Of a stretch of DNA of 64,000 nt, positions 8,736 through 17,961 are shown in pieces (within the stretch, counting starts at the first letter, position 1; each line of letters opens with the position of its first letter). The position numbers and the translations under genes are program-made. The DNA comes from CATQGW01 sp965262235. GTDB lineage: Bacteria; Chloroflexota; Dehalococcoidia; Bin125. Location: positions 1 to 64,000 of the forward strand of contig OZ253504.1 of assembly GCA_965262235.1 (NCBI GenBank), in the 5' to 3' direction. The notes beneath the pieces are model-generated. The model saw only the letters and a list, made by a program, of their open reading frames with translations, searched no databases and was not told the origin of the DNA.

Positions 8736-9868
8736 CTTGCCGTCAGGGCGCTGCGCATCTGCGGGAGCTGCGCCCCCGCGGCGGGCTCGAACCCCAGCTC
8801 GATCAGGGCCGACTGAATCGCCTCGTAGCAGCCCGCCATCTCCGACTCCTGCAGCCAGCCCAGGTGGCCGATCCGGAAGATCGACGTGGCCAGCTTGCCC
8901 TGGCCCGCCGCGATCACGACATCGTGCTTCTCGCGCAGCAGCCGCGAGAGGTCGCCCACGGCGATCTGCTCGGGCACCCAGACCGCGGTGACGGTGTCGG
9001 AGGCGTAGCGCTCCTCGGCGACGAGCCGGAGGCCGAGCGAGCGCATCGCGTCGCGCGTCCAGTTGGCGAAGCGGTGGTGCTTGGCGTAGATCGCCTCGGG
9101 ACCCTCCAGGGCCATGATCGGCAGCGCGGCGTCCATCGCGTAGAGCACCGGCAGCGCCGGCGTCCACGGCGGCTGCCCGCGCGAGGCGTACTCGTGGTGC
9201 GCCGTGAGGTCGAAGTAGAAGCTGGGCATCGTCGAGCTCTCGGTGGCGGCCCAGCCGCGCTCGCTGAGCGCCGCCATTGCGATTCCCGGCGGCGAGAGCC
9301 AGCCCTTCTGCGAGGCCGTCAGCACCGCGTCAAGGCCCCAGGCGTCCATCTCCATCGGCATCGAGCCCAGCGAGGAGACAGCGTCGACGATGATCAGCGG
9401 GTCGGCGACCGCGCGGACCGCGTCGGCGATCGCGGCGATCGGGTTGGTCACGCCCGTCGATGTTTCGTTATGTGTGATCAGCAGCGCTTTGTACTCGCGC
9501 TCGCCGATCGCCTCGGCGACCAGCTCAGGCGTGGCGGCGTCGCCCCACTCGATCGCGAGGCGCGTCACATCGGCGCCGTAGTTCTCGGCGATCGTCGCAA
9601 AGCGGTCGCCGAACGAGCCGACCGTGACAGCCAGCACGGCGTCATCGGGCGAGAGCAGGTTGACGATCCCCGCCTCCATCGCGCCGGTCCCGCTGGCGGA
9701 GATCAGCATGATCTCCTGGTCGGTGCCGAAGAACGGCTGCATCCCGGTGGTCAGCCGCTCGAGCATCTCGGCGAAGGCCGGACCGCGGTGGTTGATCATT
9801 TCACCCGCCGCGGCCGCAAGCACCTCGGGCGGGCATGGGGTGGGTCCGGGGATACGTAGATTCGCCAT
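8732..9868 (-). CDS. Class V aminotransferase (serine/alanine-glyoxylate or phosphoserine type)
   Basis: A 378-residue PLP enzyme of fold type I, class V. The PLP lysine is in TASQKGWLSPPG and the cofactor aspartate in IIVDAVSSLGSMPMEMDAWGLD. The start ATG 9868 has GGAGG nine bases upstream; the open frame extends further but without family similarity. Its stop overlaps the serA start, so it is likely to supply the second step of serine synthesis (phosphohydroxypyruvate transamination) in place of serC, as seen in several lineages lacking SerC. That assignment comes from context; a serine-glyoxylate aminotransferase activity would look the same. Confidence 0.88.
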   Translation of the reverse strand: MANLRIPGPTPCPPEVLAAAAGEMINHRGPAFAEMLERLTTGMQPFFGTDQEIMLISASGTGAMEAGIVNLLSPDDAVLAVTVGSFGDRFATIAENYGADVTRLAIEWGDAATPELVAEAIGEREYKALLITHNETSTGVTNPIAAIADAVRAVADPLIIVDAVSSLGSMPMEMDAWGLDAVLTASQKGWLSPPGIAMAALSERGWAATESSTMPSFYFDLTAHHEYASRGQPPWTPALPVLYAMDAALPIMALEGPEAIYAKHHRFANWTRDAMRSLGLRLVAEERYASDTVTAVWVPEQIAVGDLSRLLREKHDVVIAAGQGKLATSIFRIGHLGWLQESEMAGCYEAIQSALIELGFEPAAGAQLPQMRSALTAS

Positions 9869-10013
9869 CCAGCCTGCCTCCGTCGCGCATCTGTGGAGAT
9901 CGCCGCTTACGATGGGGTGAGCAAAACCCGGACGCGGCCGCACTGAAGCTGACGATATCGAGCGACCCGATTGCCCACAATCCGCGTCGGCTCGAACACG
10001 TAATCGACCACAC

Positions 10014-11366
10014 ATGTCACACGCCCTGCGCGCACTCCCGAGCGTTGACCGCGTCCTCAATCACCCCGCGCTGCGCGAGCTGCGGCTGCCCGCTGAGCTG
10101 ATCACCACGGCGGTGCGCGACGAACTCGAGCGGCAGCGCGGCAGGCTGCGCGACGGGCTGCGCGAGAACGGCGCCGACCCACGGCCCGTTGAGCTCGAGG
10201 CGATCGCGGCGGCCGTCGCGGCCGACCTGAGCGCCATGTTCGCCTCGAGCCTGCGCGGCGTGATCAACGCAACCGGCGTCGTGATCCACACCAACCTCGG
10301 TCGCGCTCCGCTCAGCGACGCCGCAATCGAGGCGATGCGCGACGCGGCGCACTACTCGAACCTCGAGTTCGACCTGGCGACGGGCGCGCGCGGCAGCCGC
10401 GCGGATCATCTCGATCAGCTCCTGCGCGCGCTCACCGGCGCAGAGGCGGCCGTCGTGGTGAACAACAACGCGGCGGCGCTCTACCTCGCGCTCTCGGCTC
10501 ACGCGCAGGGCCGTGGCGTGATCGTCAGCCGCGGCCAGGCCGTCGAGATCGGCGGCGGCTTCAGGATTCCCGACGTGCTGCGTCAATCGGGCGCCACGCT
10601 CGTCGAAGTCGGCACGACCAATCGCACCCGCGCGGCCGATTATCGCAACGCGCTCGACGAGCAGACCGCCGCGCTGCTGCGCGTTCACACCAGCAACTTC
10701 CGCGTGATCGGTTTCACGGAGGCAGCGCCGCTCGACGCACTGCGCGAGGTGGCCGACGAGGCCGGCGCGCTGCTGATCGACGACATCGGCAGCGGCTGTT
10801 TGCTGGAGACGCGCGACTACGGCCTCAGCCACGAGCCGCGGCCCCAGGAGAGCGTCGCGGCCGGGTCGGATCTGGTGCTGTTCTCGGGCGACAAACTCCT
10901 CGGCGGCCCGCAGTGCGGGATCATCGTCGGCCGCGAAGCCGCCGTCGGTCCGCTTCGCTCGCATCCCTTGATGCGCGTCCTGCGACCCGACAAAACGACG
11001 ATCGCAGCGCTGGCCGCCACCCTGCAGCACTACCTACGCGGCGAGGCCGCGACGCACATCCCCGTCTGGAGGATGATCGCGGCGGAGCCCGGCGAGCTGC
11101 GCGAGCGGGCCGAATCATGGCGCGCGAGCCTCGGTTGCGGCACGGTCGTCAGCGACCAATCGCCGATCGGCGGCGGCTCGTTGCCCGGCGACACTCGTCC
11201 CACCTCCGTGCTGAGGCTGACACATCCCGAACTGGCGGCGACACTGCGCAAGGGCAAGCCGCCGATCGTCGCGCGCGTGGTCGATGACCACCTCCAGCTC
11301 GACCCGCGAACGGTGCTGCCCGATCAGGAATCAATGCTGCTCGAGCAGCTGCGCGCGAGGATCTGA
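10014..11366 (+). CDS. selA: L-seryl-tRNA(Sec) selenium transferase
   Basis: A 450-residue PLP enzyme that converts Ser-tRNA(Sec) to Sec-tRNA(Sec) using selenophosphate. Landmarks: RGVINATGVVIHTNLGRAPLS, VVVNNNAAALYLAL, GGGFRIPDVLRQSGA, EVGTTNRT, and the PLP lysine in FSGDKLLGGPQCGII. Length is usual for the family. No selB, selD, selC (tRNA-Sec) or obvious selenoprotein gene is in the window. The start ATG 10014 lacks a clear ribosome-binding site. The next gene begins six bases after the stop. Confidence 0.93.
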   Translation: MSHALRALPSVDRVLNHPALRELRLPAELITTAVRDELERQRGRLRDGLRENGADPRPVELEAIAAAVAADLSAMFASSLRGVINATGVVIHTNLGRAPLSDAAIEAMRDAAHYSNLEFDLATGARGSRADHLDQLLRALTGAEAAVVVNNNAAALYLALSAHAQGRGVIVSRGQAVEIGGGFRIPDVLRQSGATLVEVGTTNRTRAADYRNALDEQTAALLRVHTSNFRVIGFTEAAPLDALREVADEAGALLIDDIGSGCLLETRDYGLSHEPRPQESVAAGSDLVLFSGDKLLGGPQCGIIVGREAAVGPLRSHPLMRVLRPDKTTIAALAATLQHYLRGEAATHIPVWRMIAAEPGELRERAESWRASLGCGTVVSDQSPIGGGSLPGDTRPTSVLRLTHPELAATLRKGKPPIVARVVDDHLQLDPRTVLPDQESMLLEQLRARI

Positions 11367-11371
11367 GGACC

Positions 11372-12169
11372 ATGCCGATCTCGCTGGCCGCCGTCGTCCC
11401 GCATCCACCGATTCTCGTGGCCGAGATCGGCGAGGGGCGCGAGCGCGCCGCGCAGGCCACGCTCGACGCATACGCACAGATCAGCGAGCGCCTGCTCGCC
11501 AACCCGCCCGACCACCTGCTGATGATCTCGACCCACGGGATCGTCACGCTCAACCGGTTCCACCTGCTGCGCGCCGCGCTGACGGGCTCCCTCGAGCCGT
11601 TCGGCTGCGACGAATGCCGCATCGAGCAGCCGAACGATGCGCTGCTGAGCGCCGCCATCTACCGCTCGACATCGAGGCGCCCGCTGATGCCGGTCAAGGA
11701 GTGGGAGCCGCACGACCACTCGATGGTCGTCCCGCTGATGCTGCTGCGCGAGGCCTTGGCCGAGACGCCCACGACCGTCGTCAGCATCTGTTTCCGCTCG
11801 ACGCAGGAACACCGCCAGCTCGGCCGCGCCATCGCCGACGGCATCGCCAACACGCGCGGCACGACCGCCGTGATCGCCAGCGGCGACGGCGTCCATACGC
11901 TCACGCCTGAGGGTCCGCAGGGCTACCACCCGAAGGCGGCAGGCTTTCAGCGTCAGTTCGACGCGGCGCTGGCTGCCTGGGACATCGACACGATCCTTGC
12001 GTTCGACTCCCAGGTGCGCCGCGAGGTCGACGAGTCGGTGGTCGCGCCGACCGCGATGCTGGGCGGCATTCTGCACGACCATCAGGTCAGCCCGGAGCTG
12101 TTGTCGGCCGAGGCCCCGTGGGGGGTCGCCTACAGCACCGCGCTGCTGAACGTCGGAGCGGCCGACTGA
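11372..12169 (+). CDS. LigB/MEMO-like protein (AmmeMemoRadiSam-type)
   Basis: A 265-residue protein of the class III extradiol dioxygenase/MEMO fold. The N-terminus AAVVPHPPILVAEIGEGRE carries the PHPP motif typical of the MEMO branch, and histidines recur in MISTHG, WEPHDHSM and the C-terminal GGILHD. No radical-SAM or AMMECR1 partner lies adjacent, so the complete AmmeMemoRadiSam set is not shown here. It starts six bases after selA, with GAGG upstream, and its stop overlaps the mutS2 start (TGATG), so the three genes are probably cotranscribed. Confidence 0.75.
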   Translation: MPISLAAVVPHPPILVAEIGEGRERAAQATLDAYAQISERLLANPPDHLLMISTHGIVTLNRFHLLRAALTGSLEPFGCDECRIEQPNDALLSAAIYRSTSRRPLMPVKEWEPHDHSMVVPLMLLREALAETPTTVVSICFRSTQEHRQLGRAIADGIANTRGTTAVIASGDGVHTLTPEGPQGYHPKAAGFQRQFDAALAAWDIDTILAFDSQVRREVDESVVAPTAMLGGILHDHQVSPELLSAEAPWGVAYSTALLNVGAAD

Positions 12170-14583
12170 TGGTGGACGCGCGAGCGGTCAACGCGCTGGA
12201 GTTCCCCAAGATCATCGAGCGCCTGGCCCGGCTCTGCTACACGCCGCAGGGACGCGCGCGCGCTGAGGACGTCCGCCCCGTGTCGGACCTCGAAGAGGCG
12301 CGGCGCCGGCACGCGCAGACCGCCGAGGCGCACGTGCTGCGCCGGCTGAAGCCGAACTTCGCGCTGGGCACGCTGCCGCGCGTGGACGAGCACCTATTAG
12401 CGGCGTCGCGCCATGCCGCGCTGCCGGCGGGGGACATCCTGGAGGTCGGGGCGGCGCTGCGCGCGGCCCGCAACGTACGCAATCAGGTCGCGCCGCTCAG
12501 TCGCGAACTGCCGCTGTTGAGCCGGATCGCGAGCCGGATCGCCGACTTCACCCCGCTGCTGCGGCAGATCGAGCACGCGCTCGACGAGCGCGGCGAGGTG
12601 CTCGACCGCGCCAGCCCCGAACTCGCCCACGCCCGACAGCAGGCCGAGCATCTGCGCGAGCGCCTGGAGCGCGCGCTGGAAGCGATCCTGCGCCGCGCGG
12701 TCACCGACGGGATCGCGCAGGAGGACCTGATCACGGAGCGTGACGGCCGTTATGTCATCCCAATCAAGGCCGAGCACCGCCGCAGCATCCCTTCGGTGGT
12801 GCATGACGTCTCAGCCTCCGGCGCAACCCTGTTCGTCGAGCCGATCGCGGTGGTCGAACTGGGCAACCGTCTGCGCGAGTCGCGACGCGCGGAGCAACGC
12901 GAGGTCGAGCGCATCCTGCGCGCGCTCGGCGACGCAGTCGGCGCGGAGGTCGGCGCGATCCGGGCTGCGATCTCCTGCATCGCGCAGATCGATCTCGCGC
13001 AGGCCAAGGCGCAGCTCGCGCATCAACTCGACGCACCGCTGCCGGGGCAGGACGACGACCTGAGCTGGCTGACCGCCAGCCCCGCCGAGCTGCACCTGCT
13101 CTCCGCGCGCCACCCGCTGCTCACCGGCGATGTCGTGCCGATCTCGATCACGCTCACGCTCGATCAGCGCTGCGTGCTCGTCACGGGCCCGAACACCGGC
13201 GGCAAAACAGTCGCGCTGAAGACGGTCGGCCTGCTGACGCTCATGGCGCAGGCCGGGCTCCCGATCCCGGCCGAGCGCGGCTCGCGTATCCCCGTCTTCC
13301 AGAACGTCTTCGCCGACATCGGCGACGAGCAGAGCATCGAGCAGTCGCTCTCGACATTTTCGGGGCATGTGACCAACATCATCCGAATCCTCGCCGAGGC
13401 CGGCCCGCACACGCTGGTGCTGCTCGACGAACTCGGCGCCGGCACCGATCCGACCGAGGGCGCGGCGCTCGCGCGGGCGCTGCTCGAGCAGCTGATCGAA
13501 CTCGAAGCCACCGTCGTCGCCACGACGCACCACGGCGCGCTCAAAGTCTTCGCCCACGCCACGCCAGGCATCATTAACGCTTCGGCGGAGTTCGACGCCC
13601 AGACCCTGCAGCCCACCTATCGCCTGCTGATGGGCTCGCCCGGCCGCTCGAACGCCGTCGCGATCGCCCAGCGGCTGGGCATGCCCGACGCCGTGCTGGA
13701 ACGCGCCCGCGCCCACACCGCCCCTGACACGGCTGACATCGAAGGCCTCCTGACGGACCTCCAGCAACAGCGCGACAGCCTCGAAGTGGCCCAGCGCGCT
13801 GAGCAGCTCGCGCGCGAGGAGGCCGAGCAGATCCGCCACGGCCTGACGCTGCGGCGCGATCAGATCGAGGTCGAACGCGACCAGATTCTGGGCAAGGCCG
13901 AGCGCGCGATGGAGGACGAGCTCGCGCAGCTGCGGCGCAGCCTGCGCGACGCCAATCGCGAGCTCTCCCAGACCGCCAGTGCGGCCTCCCGCACCGCATA
14001 CCGCGAGCACGTCGAGCGCGCGGAGACTCGCGCCGATGAGGCCCGTGAACGGCTCGAACGCGTGCGCACCCGCCGACGGCGCTCGGGCCGACGCCGAAGA
14101 GCAGCAACGACCGACGCGCCGCCCGATCCTGAGCGGCTCTCGCCCGGCGATGTGGTCTACCTGCGCGGCCTGCCCGAGCCCGGCGTGCTGCTGAGCGGGC
14201 TCGTCGACGACACGATCGAGGTGCAGCTCGGATCGCTGCGGACGCGTGTCCGCCCCGACCAGATCGAGCGCCTCGGCCGGACGTCGCAGACGAACATCGA
14301 GCAACCGCGCGCCAAGCGCCCGCCTGCCCCGCCCGACCCCGGCGGGCGCTGCGACATCCGCGGCCGCACGACTGAAGATGCAATGCCGACCGTCGACGGC
14401 TTCCTCGATCACGCCTACCGCGCCGGTCGCCAGCGGCTTGAAATCGTGCACGGCAAGGGCACGGGCGCGCTGCGCAACGCCGTCCGCACCCTGCTCCGCG
14501 ACCACCCGCTGATCACCAGCTTCGAAACGGCCCCACCCAAGGAGGGCGGCGACGGCGTCACCATCGTCCACCTCGTCGGCTAG
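12169..14583 (+). CDS. mutS2: MutS2 ATPase/nuclease
   Basis: An 804-residue MutS2 protein, linked to suppression of homologous recombination and, more recently, to rescue of collided ribosomes. The core has Walker A GPNTGGKT at residues 340-347, the conserved STFSGHVTNI and the Walker B region LLDELGAGTDPTEGAALARALLE. A long charged coiled coil follows, then a KOW-like segment (SPGDVVYLRGLPEPGVLL), then a C-terminal Smr nuclease domain containing CDIRGRTTEDAM and IVHGKGTGALRNAVR. The start ATG 12169 shares its first base with the upstream stop. Confidence 0.95.
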   Translation: MVDARAVNALEFPKIIERLARLCYTPQGRARAEDVRPVSDLEEARRRHAQTAEAHVLRRLKPNFALGTLPRVDEHLLAASRHAALPAGDILEVGAALRAARNVRNQVAPLSRELPLLSRIASRIADFTPLLRQIEHALDERGEVLDRASPELAHARQQAEHLRERLERALEAILRRAVTDGIAQEDLITERDGRYVIPIKAEHRRSIPSVVHDVSASGATLFVEPIAVVELGNRLRESRRAEQREVERILRALGDAVGAEVGAIRAAISCIAQIDLAQAKAQLAHQLDAPLPGQDDDLSWLTASPAELHLLSARHPLLTGDVVPISITLTLDQRCVLVTGPNTGGKTVALKTVGLLTLMAQAGLPIPAERGSRIPVFQNVFADIGDEQSIEQSLSTFSGHVTNIIRILAEAGPHTLVLLDELGAGTDPTEGAALARALLEQLIELEATVVATTHHGALKVFAHATPGIINASAEFDAQTLQPTYRLLMGSPGRSNAVAIAQRLGMPDAVLERARAHTAPDTADIEGLLTDLQQQRDSLEVAQRAEQLAREEAEQIRHGLTLRRDQIEVERDQILGKAERAMEDELAQLRRSLRDANRELSQTASAASRTAYREHVERAETRADEARERLERVRTRRRRSGRRRRAATTDAPPDPERLSPGDVVYLRGLPEPGVLLSGLVDDTIEVQLGSLRTRVRPDQIERLGRTSQTNIEQPRAKRPPAPPDPGGRCDIRGRTTEDAMPTVDGFLDHAYRAGRQRLEIVHGKGTGALRNAVRTLLRDHPLITSFETAPPKEGGDGVTIVHLVG

Positions 14584-14588
14584 CCACC

Positions 14589-14629
14589 TGACCAATCCCG
14601 ACCAACCCTGACCACCCCCTGACCACCCG
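14589..14629 (+). repeat. Short degenerate tandem repeat, (T/C)GACCANCCC
   Basis: Four head-to-tail units of 10-11 bp (TGACCAATCC, CGACCAACCC, TGACCACCCCC, TGACCACCCG) start just after the mutS2 stop codon. Two more loose units occur at about 14753-14770. The rest of the 305-bp gap to the next gene shows no ORF or RNA that I can support. Confidence 0.6.
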
Positions 14630-14888
14630 TCCACCACGCTTCTGCACCTCGTCCGCCACCCCCGCCACCCCACCCGCGCCTGGCGCGCCTGAAGCGTCGG
14701 CCCGAGCGGCACGCGCGATGGCCTGGCCGTCGCTGAACGTTCCCGACCGGCGCTGACCACCCCGACCAGATACGATCCCGACGGCATCCGCCGATCTCCT
14801 GGAGTGGCTGCGAACAGCCAACCACCCGCGGCCTGCGGGCCGCGATGCTCACCTACACTCGATGCACAGGCACCGAGGAGCCGCGCTG

Positions 14889-15518
14889 ATGGTCCTCCGC
14901 CGCATCGCCGAGGCGATCGACCGACGTCCCCAGACCGGGCGCCAGCGGCGCTCCGTGCTGCAGATCGCCGCCGAAGACTTCGCCGGCCAGCTGTCTGCGA
15001 AGAAGGGCCGCTCCGGTGCAGCCGGCGTGAGCGGCTGGGATGTCTCGAACCTCGCCCACCCCGCCTTCTGGTCGATGCTGCTGCTCTCGCAGCGCCGCAG
15101 CCGCTACACGATGAACCTGCTCGGGCAGATCCACGTCGATGCCGCCGCGGTGCAGCCCTATGTCGAGGAGAAGCGCGCCGCCACTGAGGTTCTCGAGGCG
15201 CTCGGCGGGATCGAGGCCGACTCGCTGATCGGCTTCGTCGATGTCGCCGTGACGCGCTTCCAGCCACCCAACGTCGCCGGCGCCCCGCTCGTGCCGCCCG
15301 ACCAGGCGACGGCGATCCTGTGGTCGGCCCTGCTGCGCGGCGCGATGGTCGGCGAGCTGCGCCCGCAAGAGGCGCACGACGCCTGGCTCGCAGCGCATCC
15401 CGACCAGGTGCAGGAGTACGGCGCGGAGCGCGCCTGGAAGAAGGCCCAGGGCCGCGCCGAGATGCTGCTGGTCGACTGGCAGGAACAACGGCGCAGCCAC
15501 GGCCGGCGTCTGCTCTAG
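14889..15518 (+). CDS. Conserved-looking hypothetical protein
   Basis: A 209-residue protein I do not recognise. ATG 14889 is preferred over an upstream in-frame start at 14862, because GAGGAG lies eight bases before it. The protein begins MVLRRIAEAIDRRP, is predicted soluble and mostly helical, and contains FWSMLLLSQRRSRYTMNLLGQIHVDAAAV in the middle and an RA/K-rich C-terminus. There is no signal peptide or TM segment. It ends two bases before the rarA start, so it is probably expressed with rarA. Confidence 0.75.
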   Translation: MVLRRIAEAIDRRPQTGRQRRSVLQIAAEDFAGQLSAKKGRSGAAGVSGWDVSNLAHPAFWSMLLLSQRRSRYTMNLLGQIHVDAAAVQPYVEEKRAATEVLEALGGIEADSLIGFVDVAVTRFQPPNVAGAPLVPPDQATAILWSALLRGAMVGELRPQEAHDAWLAAHPDQVQEYGAERAWKKAQGRAEMLLVDWQEQRRSHGRRLL

Positions 15519-15520
15519 CA

Positions 15521-16831
15521 ATGGCCGCGCGACCCGGCCCCAACCAGCGCTCTCTCTTCACCGTCGTTGACGAGGTCGACCCGCGCGCCCCGCTGGCGGC
15601 GCGAATGCGGCCGCGCAAGATCGACGAGGTCGTGGGCCAACCCCGACTGGTCGCTCCCGGCTCCCCGCTGCGACGCGCCATCGACGCCGACGCTGTGCCT
15701 TCCTGCATCCTCTGGGGACCCCCGGGCAGCGGCAAGACGAGTCTTGCGCGGGTCATTGCGCAGCACACGAAGGCCCGCTTCGCGACGCTCTCCGCCGTGT
15801 CGTCGGGCGTGCGCGACCTCCGTCAGGTGATCGCCGACGCCGAGCAGGCCGGCCGCCACGGCGGCGCACGCACGATCCTCTTCATCGACGAGATTCACCG
15901 CTTCAACAAGGCCCAGCAGGACGCGATCCTGCACGCGGTCGAGGACGGCGCGGTCTCGTTGATCGGCGCGACGACCGAGAATCCCTCCTTCGAGGTGATC
16001 GCCCCGCTGCTCTCGCGCAGCCGCGTCTACAGGCTCGATCCGCTCGATGCCGACGACGTGCGCACGCTGCTCCAGCGCGCCCTCGAGGACGACGAGCGCG
16101 GCCTGGCCGGTGCGGGCGTCACGGTGACGGCCGAAGCGCTCGATGCGCTGGTGCAGCTCTCCGGCGGCGACGCTCGCGTGGCGCTCAACGCGCTGGAGTT
16201 CGCCGTCGCCGATGCGACCGATCTGGTTGACCTCCAGACCGTCGAGCTGACGACGCAGCGCCAGCTGCATCACGACAAGGCCGGCGACTCCCACTTCGAC
16301 CTGATCTCGGCGTTGATCAAATCGGTGCGCGGCTCGGACCCCGACGCGGCCGTGTACTGGCTGGCGCGTCTGCTCGAGGCCGGCGAGGACCCGCTGTTCG
16401 TGGCCCGCCGGATTGTGATCCTCGCCGCCGAGGATGTCGGCCTGGCCGATCCGCAGGCGCTGGCGGTTGCCGTCGCAGCGCAGCAGGCGACCCACTTCAT
16501 CGGCCTGCCCGAGGCCAAGCTGCCGCTCGCCGAGGCGACGATCTACCTGGCGCTCGCGCCCAAGAGCAACTCTGCGATGTCGGCCTACTCGAACGCTGCG
16601 AAGGCGATCCAGGAACGCGGCCAACTGCCCGTCCCGCTGCATCTGCGCAACGCCGTGACCGGCCTGATGGCCGCGCACGGCTACGGCAAGAACTATCAAT
16701 ACGCCCACGACTACGACGACGCCCTGCCGCCCGACCAGGCGCATCTCCCCGACGAGCTGGGCGGCAGCCGCTTCTACAAAGCCACCCAGCACGGAGCCGA
16801 GGCCCGGCTCAATGAGCGGCGCGGATCATGA
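15521..16831 (+). CDS. rarA: Replication-associated recombination protein A (MgsA/WRNIP1 family)
   Basis: A 436-residue AAA+ ATPase acting at stalled replication forks. It has an N-terminal RPRKIDEVVGQPRLV, Walker A GPPGSGKT at residues 66-73, Walker B ILFIDEIHRFNKAQQDAIL, sensor 1 LIGATTENPSFEV, and the C-terminal tetramerisation region (DLISALIKSVRGSDPDAAVYWLARLLEAGEDP, RRIVILAAEDVGLADPQAL). The start ATG 15521 follows the upstream gene by two bases. Its stop overlaps the next start as ATGA. Confidence 0.95.
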   Translation: MAARPGPNQRSLFTVVDEVDPRAPLAARMRPRKIDEVVGQPRLVAPGSPLRRAIDADAVPSCILWGPPGSGKTSLARVIAQHTKARFATLSAVSSGVRDLRQVIADAEQAGRHGGARTILFIDEIHRFNKAQQDAILHAVEDGAVSLIGATTENPSFEVIAPLLSRSRVYRLDPLDADDVRTLLQRALEDDERGLAGAGVTVTAEALDALVQLSGGDARVALNALEFAVADATDLVDLQTVELTTQRQLHHDKAGDSHFDLISALIKSVRGSDPDAAVYWLARLLEAGEDPLFVARRIVILAAEDVGLADPQALAVAVAAQQATHFIGLPEAKLPLAEATIYLALAPKSNSAMSAYSNAAKAIQERGQLPVPLHLRNAVTGLMAAHGYGKNYQYAHDYDDALPPDQAHLPDELGGSRFYKATQHGAEARLNERRGS

Positions 16832-17172
16832 AGGCGACGCCGGTCAGCTTCACCGGGCTGCCTGACACGGCGGTGGCCGAGATCGCCGCCCTGTTCGGGG
16901 CCGAGGCGCAGCTCCAGCTCGCCGACCATCCCACGAGCGGGCCGCTCTGGCGAATCGAGCATCGCAGCGAGAACGGCAATCTGCGGCTGCTGCTCTGGCC
17001 CGCGATTGCGCGGGTCGACGTGACCTGCGGGCCGCACACCTGGATCGCGCGGGGCGTCAGCGAGACGCACGTGCTCGCGGGGATCGAAGCGATCTTCCAC
17101 TTCGGAACGAACGGCCTGCTCACGGTCGCGCCGACCGGTCACGCCACGATGATCGCGCAGGACGGTCCATGA
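16828..17172 (+). CDS. Small hypothetical protein coupled to rarA
   Basis: A 114-residue protein that I do not recognise. The start ATG overlaps the rarA stop (ATGA at 16828-16831), which supports translation. The sequence is rich in short beta-like stretches (WRIEHRSENGNLRLLLWPAIARVDVTCGPHTWIA) and has no signal peptide or membrane segment. Codon use matches its neighbours. Confidence 0.7.
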   Translation: MKATPVSFTGLPDTAVAEIAALFGAEAQLQLADHPTSGPLWRIEHRSENGNLRLLLWPAIARVDVTCGPHTWIARGVSETHVLAGIEAIFHFGTNGLLTVAPTGHATMIAQDGP

Positions 17173-17502
17173 CCCCGCGCGCGCGCCGAGCGCTCAGTCG
17201 CGGCGCGAACCTCAGCCTTGCGCGCAGCACGTCCGTTCGTATACGCTTCCCGCATGTGCCGCAGATGCCACGTCCAACGAGAGGTCCAGCTACAGGGACG
17301 GGGGGAGCGCGCCGAGCGAGTCCTGGGGCCGCTCGTTCCGATCACCTGCACTTCCCGATCCTCATGCCCACACAACCCCTCGAACAAGCTGCCCGCGCAG
17401 CCCGCGAGGTCATTGAGCGCGCCACCGAACGGCTCCGCGGCAACGACTAACTGCGCAGGCGTCGCAGGGACCGTCAGAGAGAGGTCTCCCGCGCGACCGG
17501 GG
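17173..17502. other. Intergenic stretch, no supported gene
   Basis: A plus-strand open frame (17169-17450) begins as an ATGA overlap with the previous gene, but its product is low-complexity and arginine-rich with no recognisable pattern, so I do not call it. No RNA gene is visible. Confidence 0.5.
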
Positions 17503-17901
17503 CTATCCGCCGGCGGCCGCAGCCCCGTGGGAGTACCACTCTTCGGTCTCTTCGCCGGGCTCGGGCAGGACCATGCCGCCCTCCATCGACCACGACGCCG
17601 GGCCTTCATTGATGCGCCCGCCCAGCTGCGCCTCGTCGACGCCGGTGATCTCCGCGAACGCCCCGAGCAGGTCGCTGAGCAGCGCCTGCTTGACCTCTTC
17701 GGCCCGGCCGGCCCGATTGAATGCGTCGAGGTAGTACGGCTCCGCGAAGCGAGTGTCGGGCGCCTCGTCAAATACGACGTGCACGAAGCTGCGCGGCGCG
17801 CCGGTCGAGTCGCAGTGAATGTCCGTAACGGCCCTGGCGACGGCCTGCCGTTGCTCAAGTCCGACCGAATCCGAGGGAACGACGAAGCGGTAGTAAGGCA
17901 T
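17503..17901 (-). CDS. Tautomerase-superfamily protein
   Basis: A 132-residue protein beginning MPYYRFVVPSDSVGLEQRQAVARAVTDIHC, so after methionine removal it has the N-terminal proline that serves as general base in 4-oxalocrotonate tautomerase, MIF and cis-3-chloroacrylate dehalogenase. SFVHVVFDEAP is the matching second strand, and the length is that of the MIF-sized or chloroacrylate-dehalogenase-like branch. AGAGGAG lies before ATG 17901. The next gene upstream on the same strand is a second tautomerase-like protein. Confidence 0.8.
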   Translation of the reverse strand: MPYYRFVVPSDSVGLEQRQAVARAVTDIHCDSTGAPRSFVHVVFDEAPDTRFAEPYYLDAFNRAGRAEEVKQALLSDLLGAFAEITGVDEAQLGGRINEGPASWSMEGGMVLPEPGEETEEWYSHGAAAAGG

Positions 17902-17961
17902 CTCAGCTCCTCTTCAGCGCGGGCGACCGTCGCCCGCAGGCCACCGAACCATGTTAACCAA

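Noticed and set aside
12811..15768. A 985-codon open frame on the minus strand opposite mutS2 and its neighbours
   Set aside because: It lies exactly antisense to mutS2, the hypothetical gene and rarA start, is Arg/Ala-rich with no domain, and is expected in GC-rich DNA.
17169..17450. 93-codon frame starting as an ATGA overlap with the gene before it
   Set aside because: The overlap is suggestive, but the peptide is low-complexity and Arg-rich with no family resemblance; left as non-coding.
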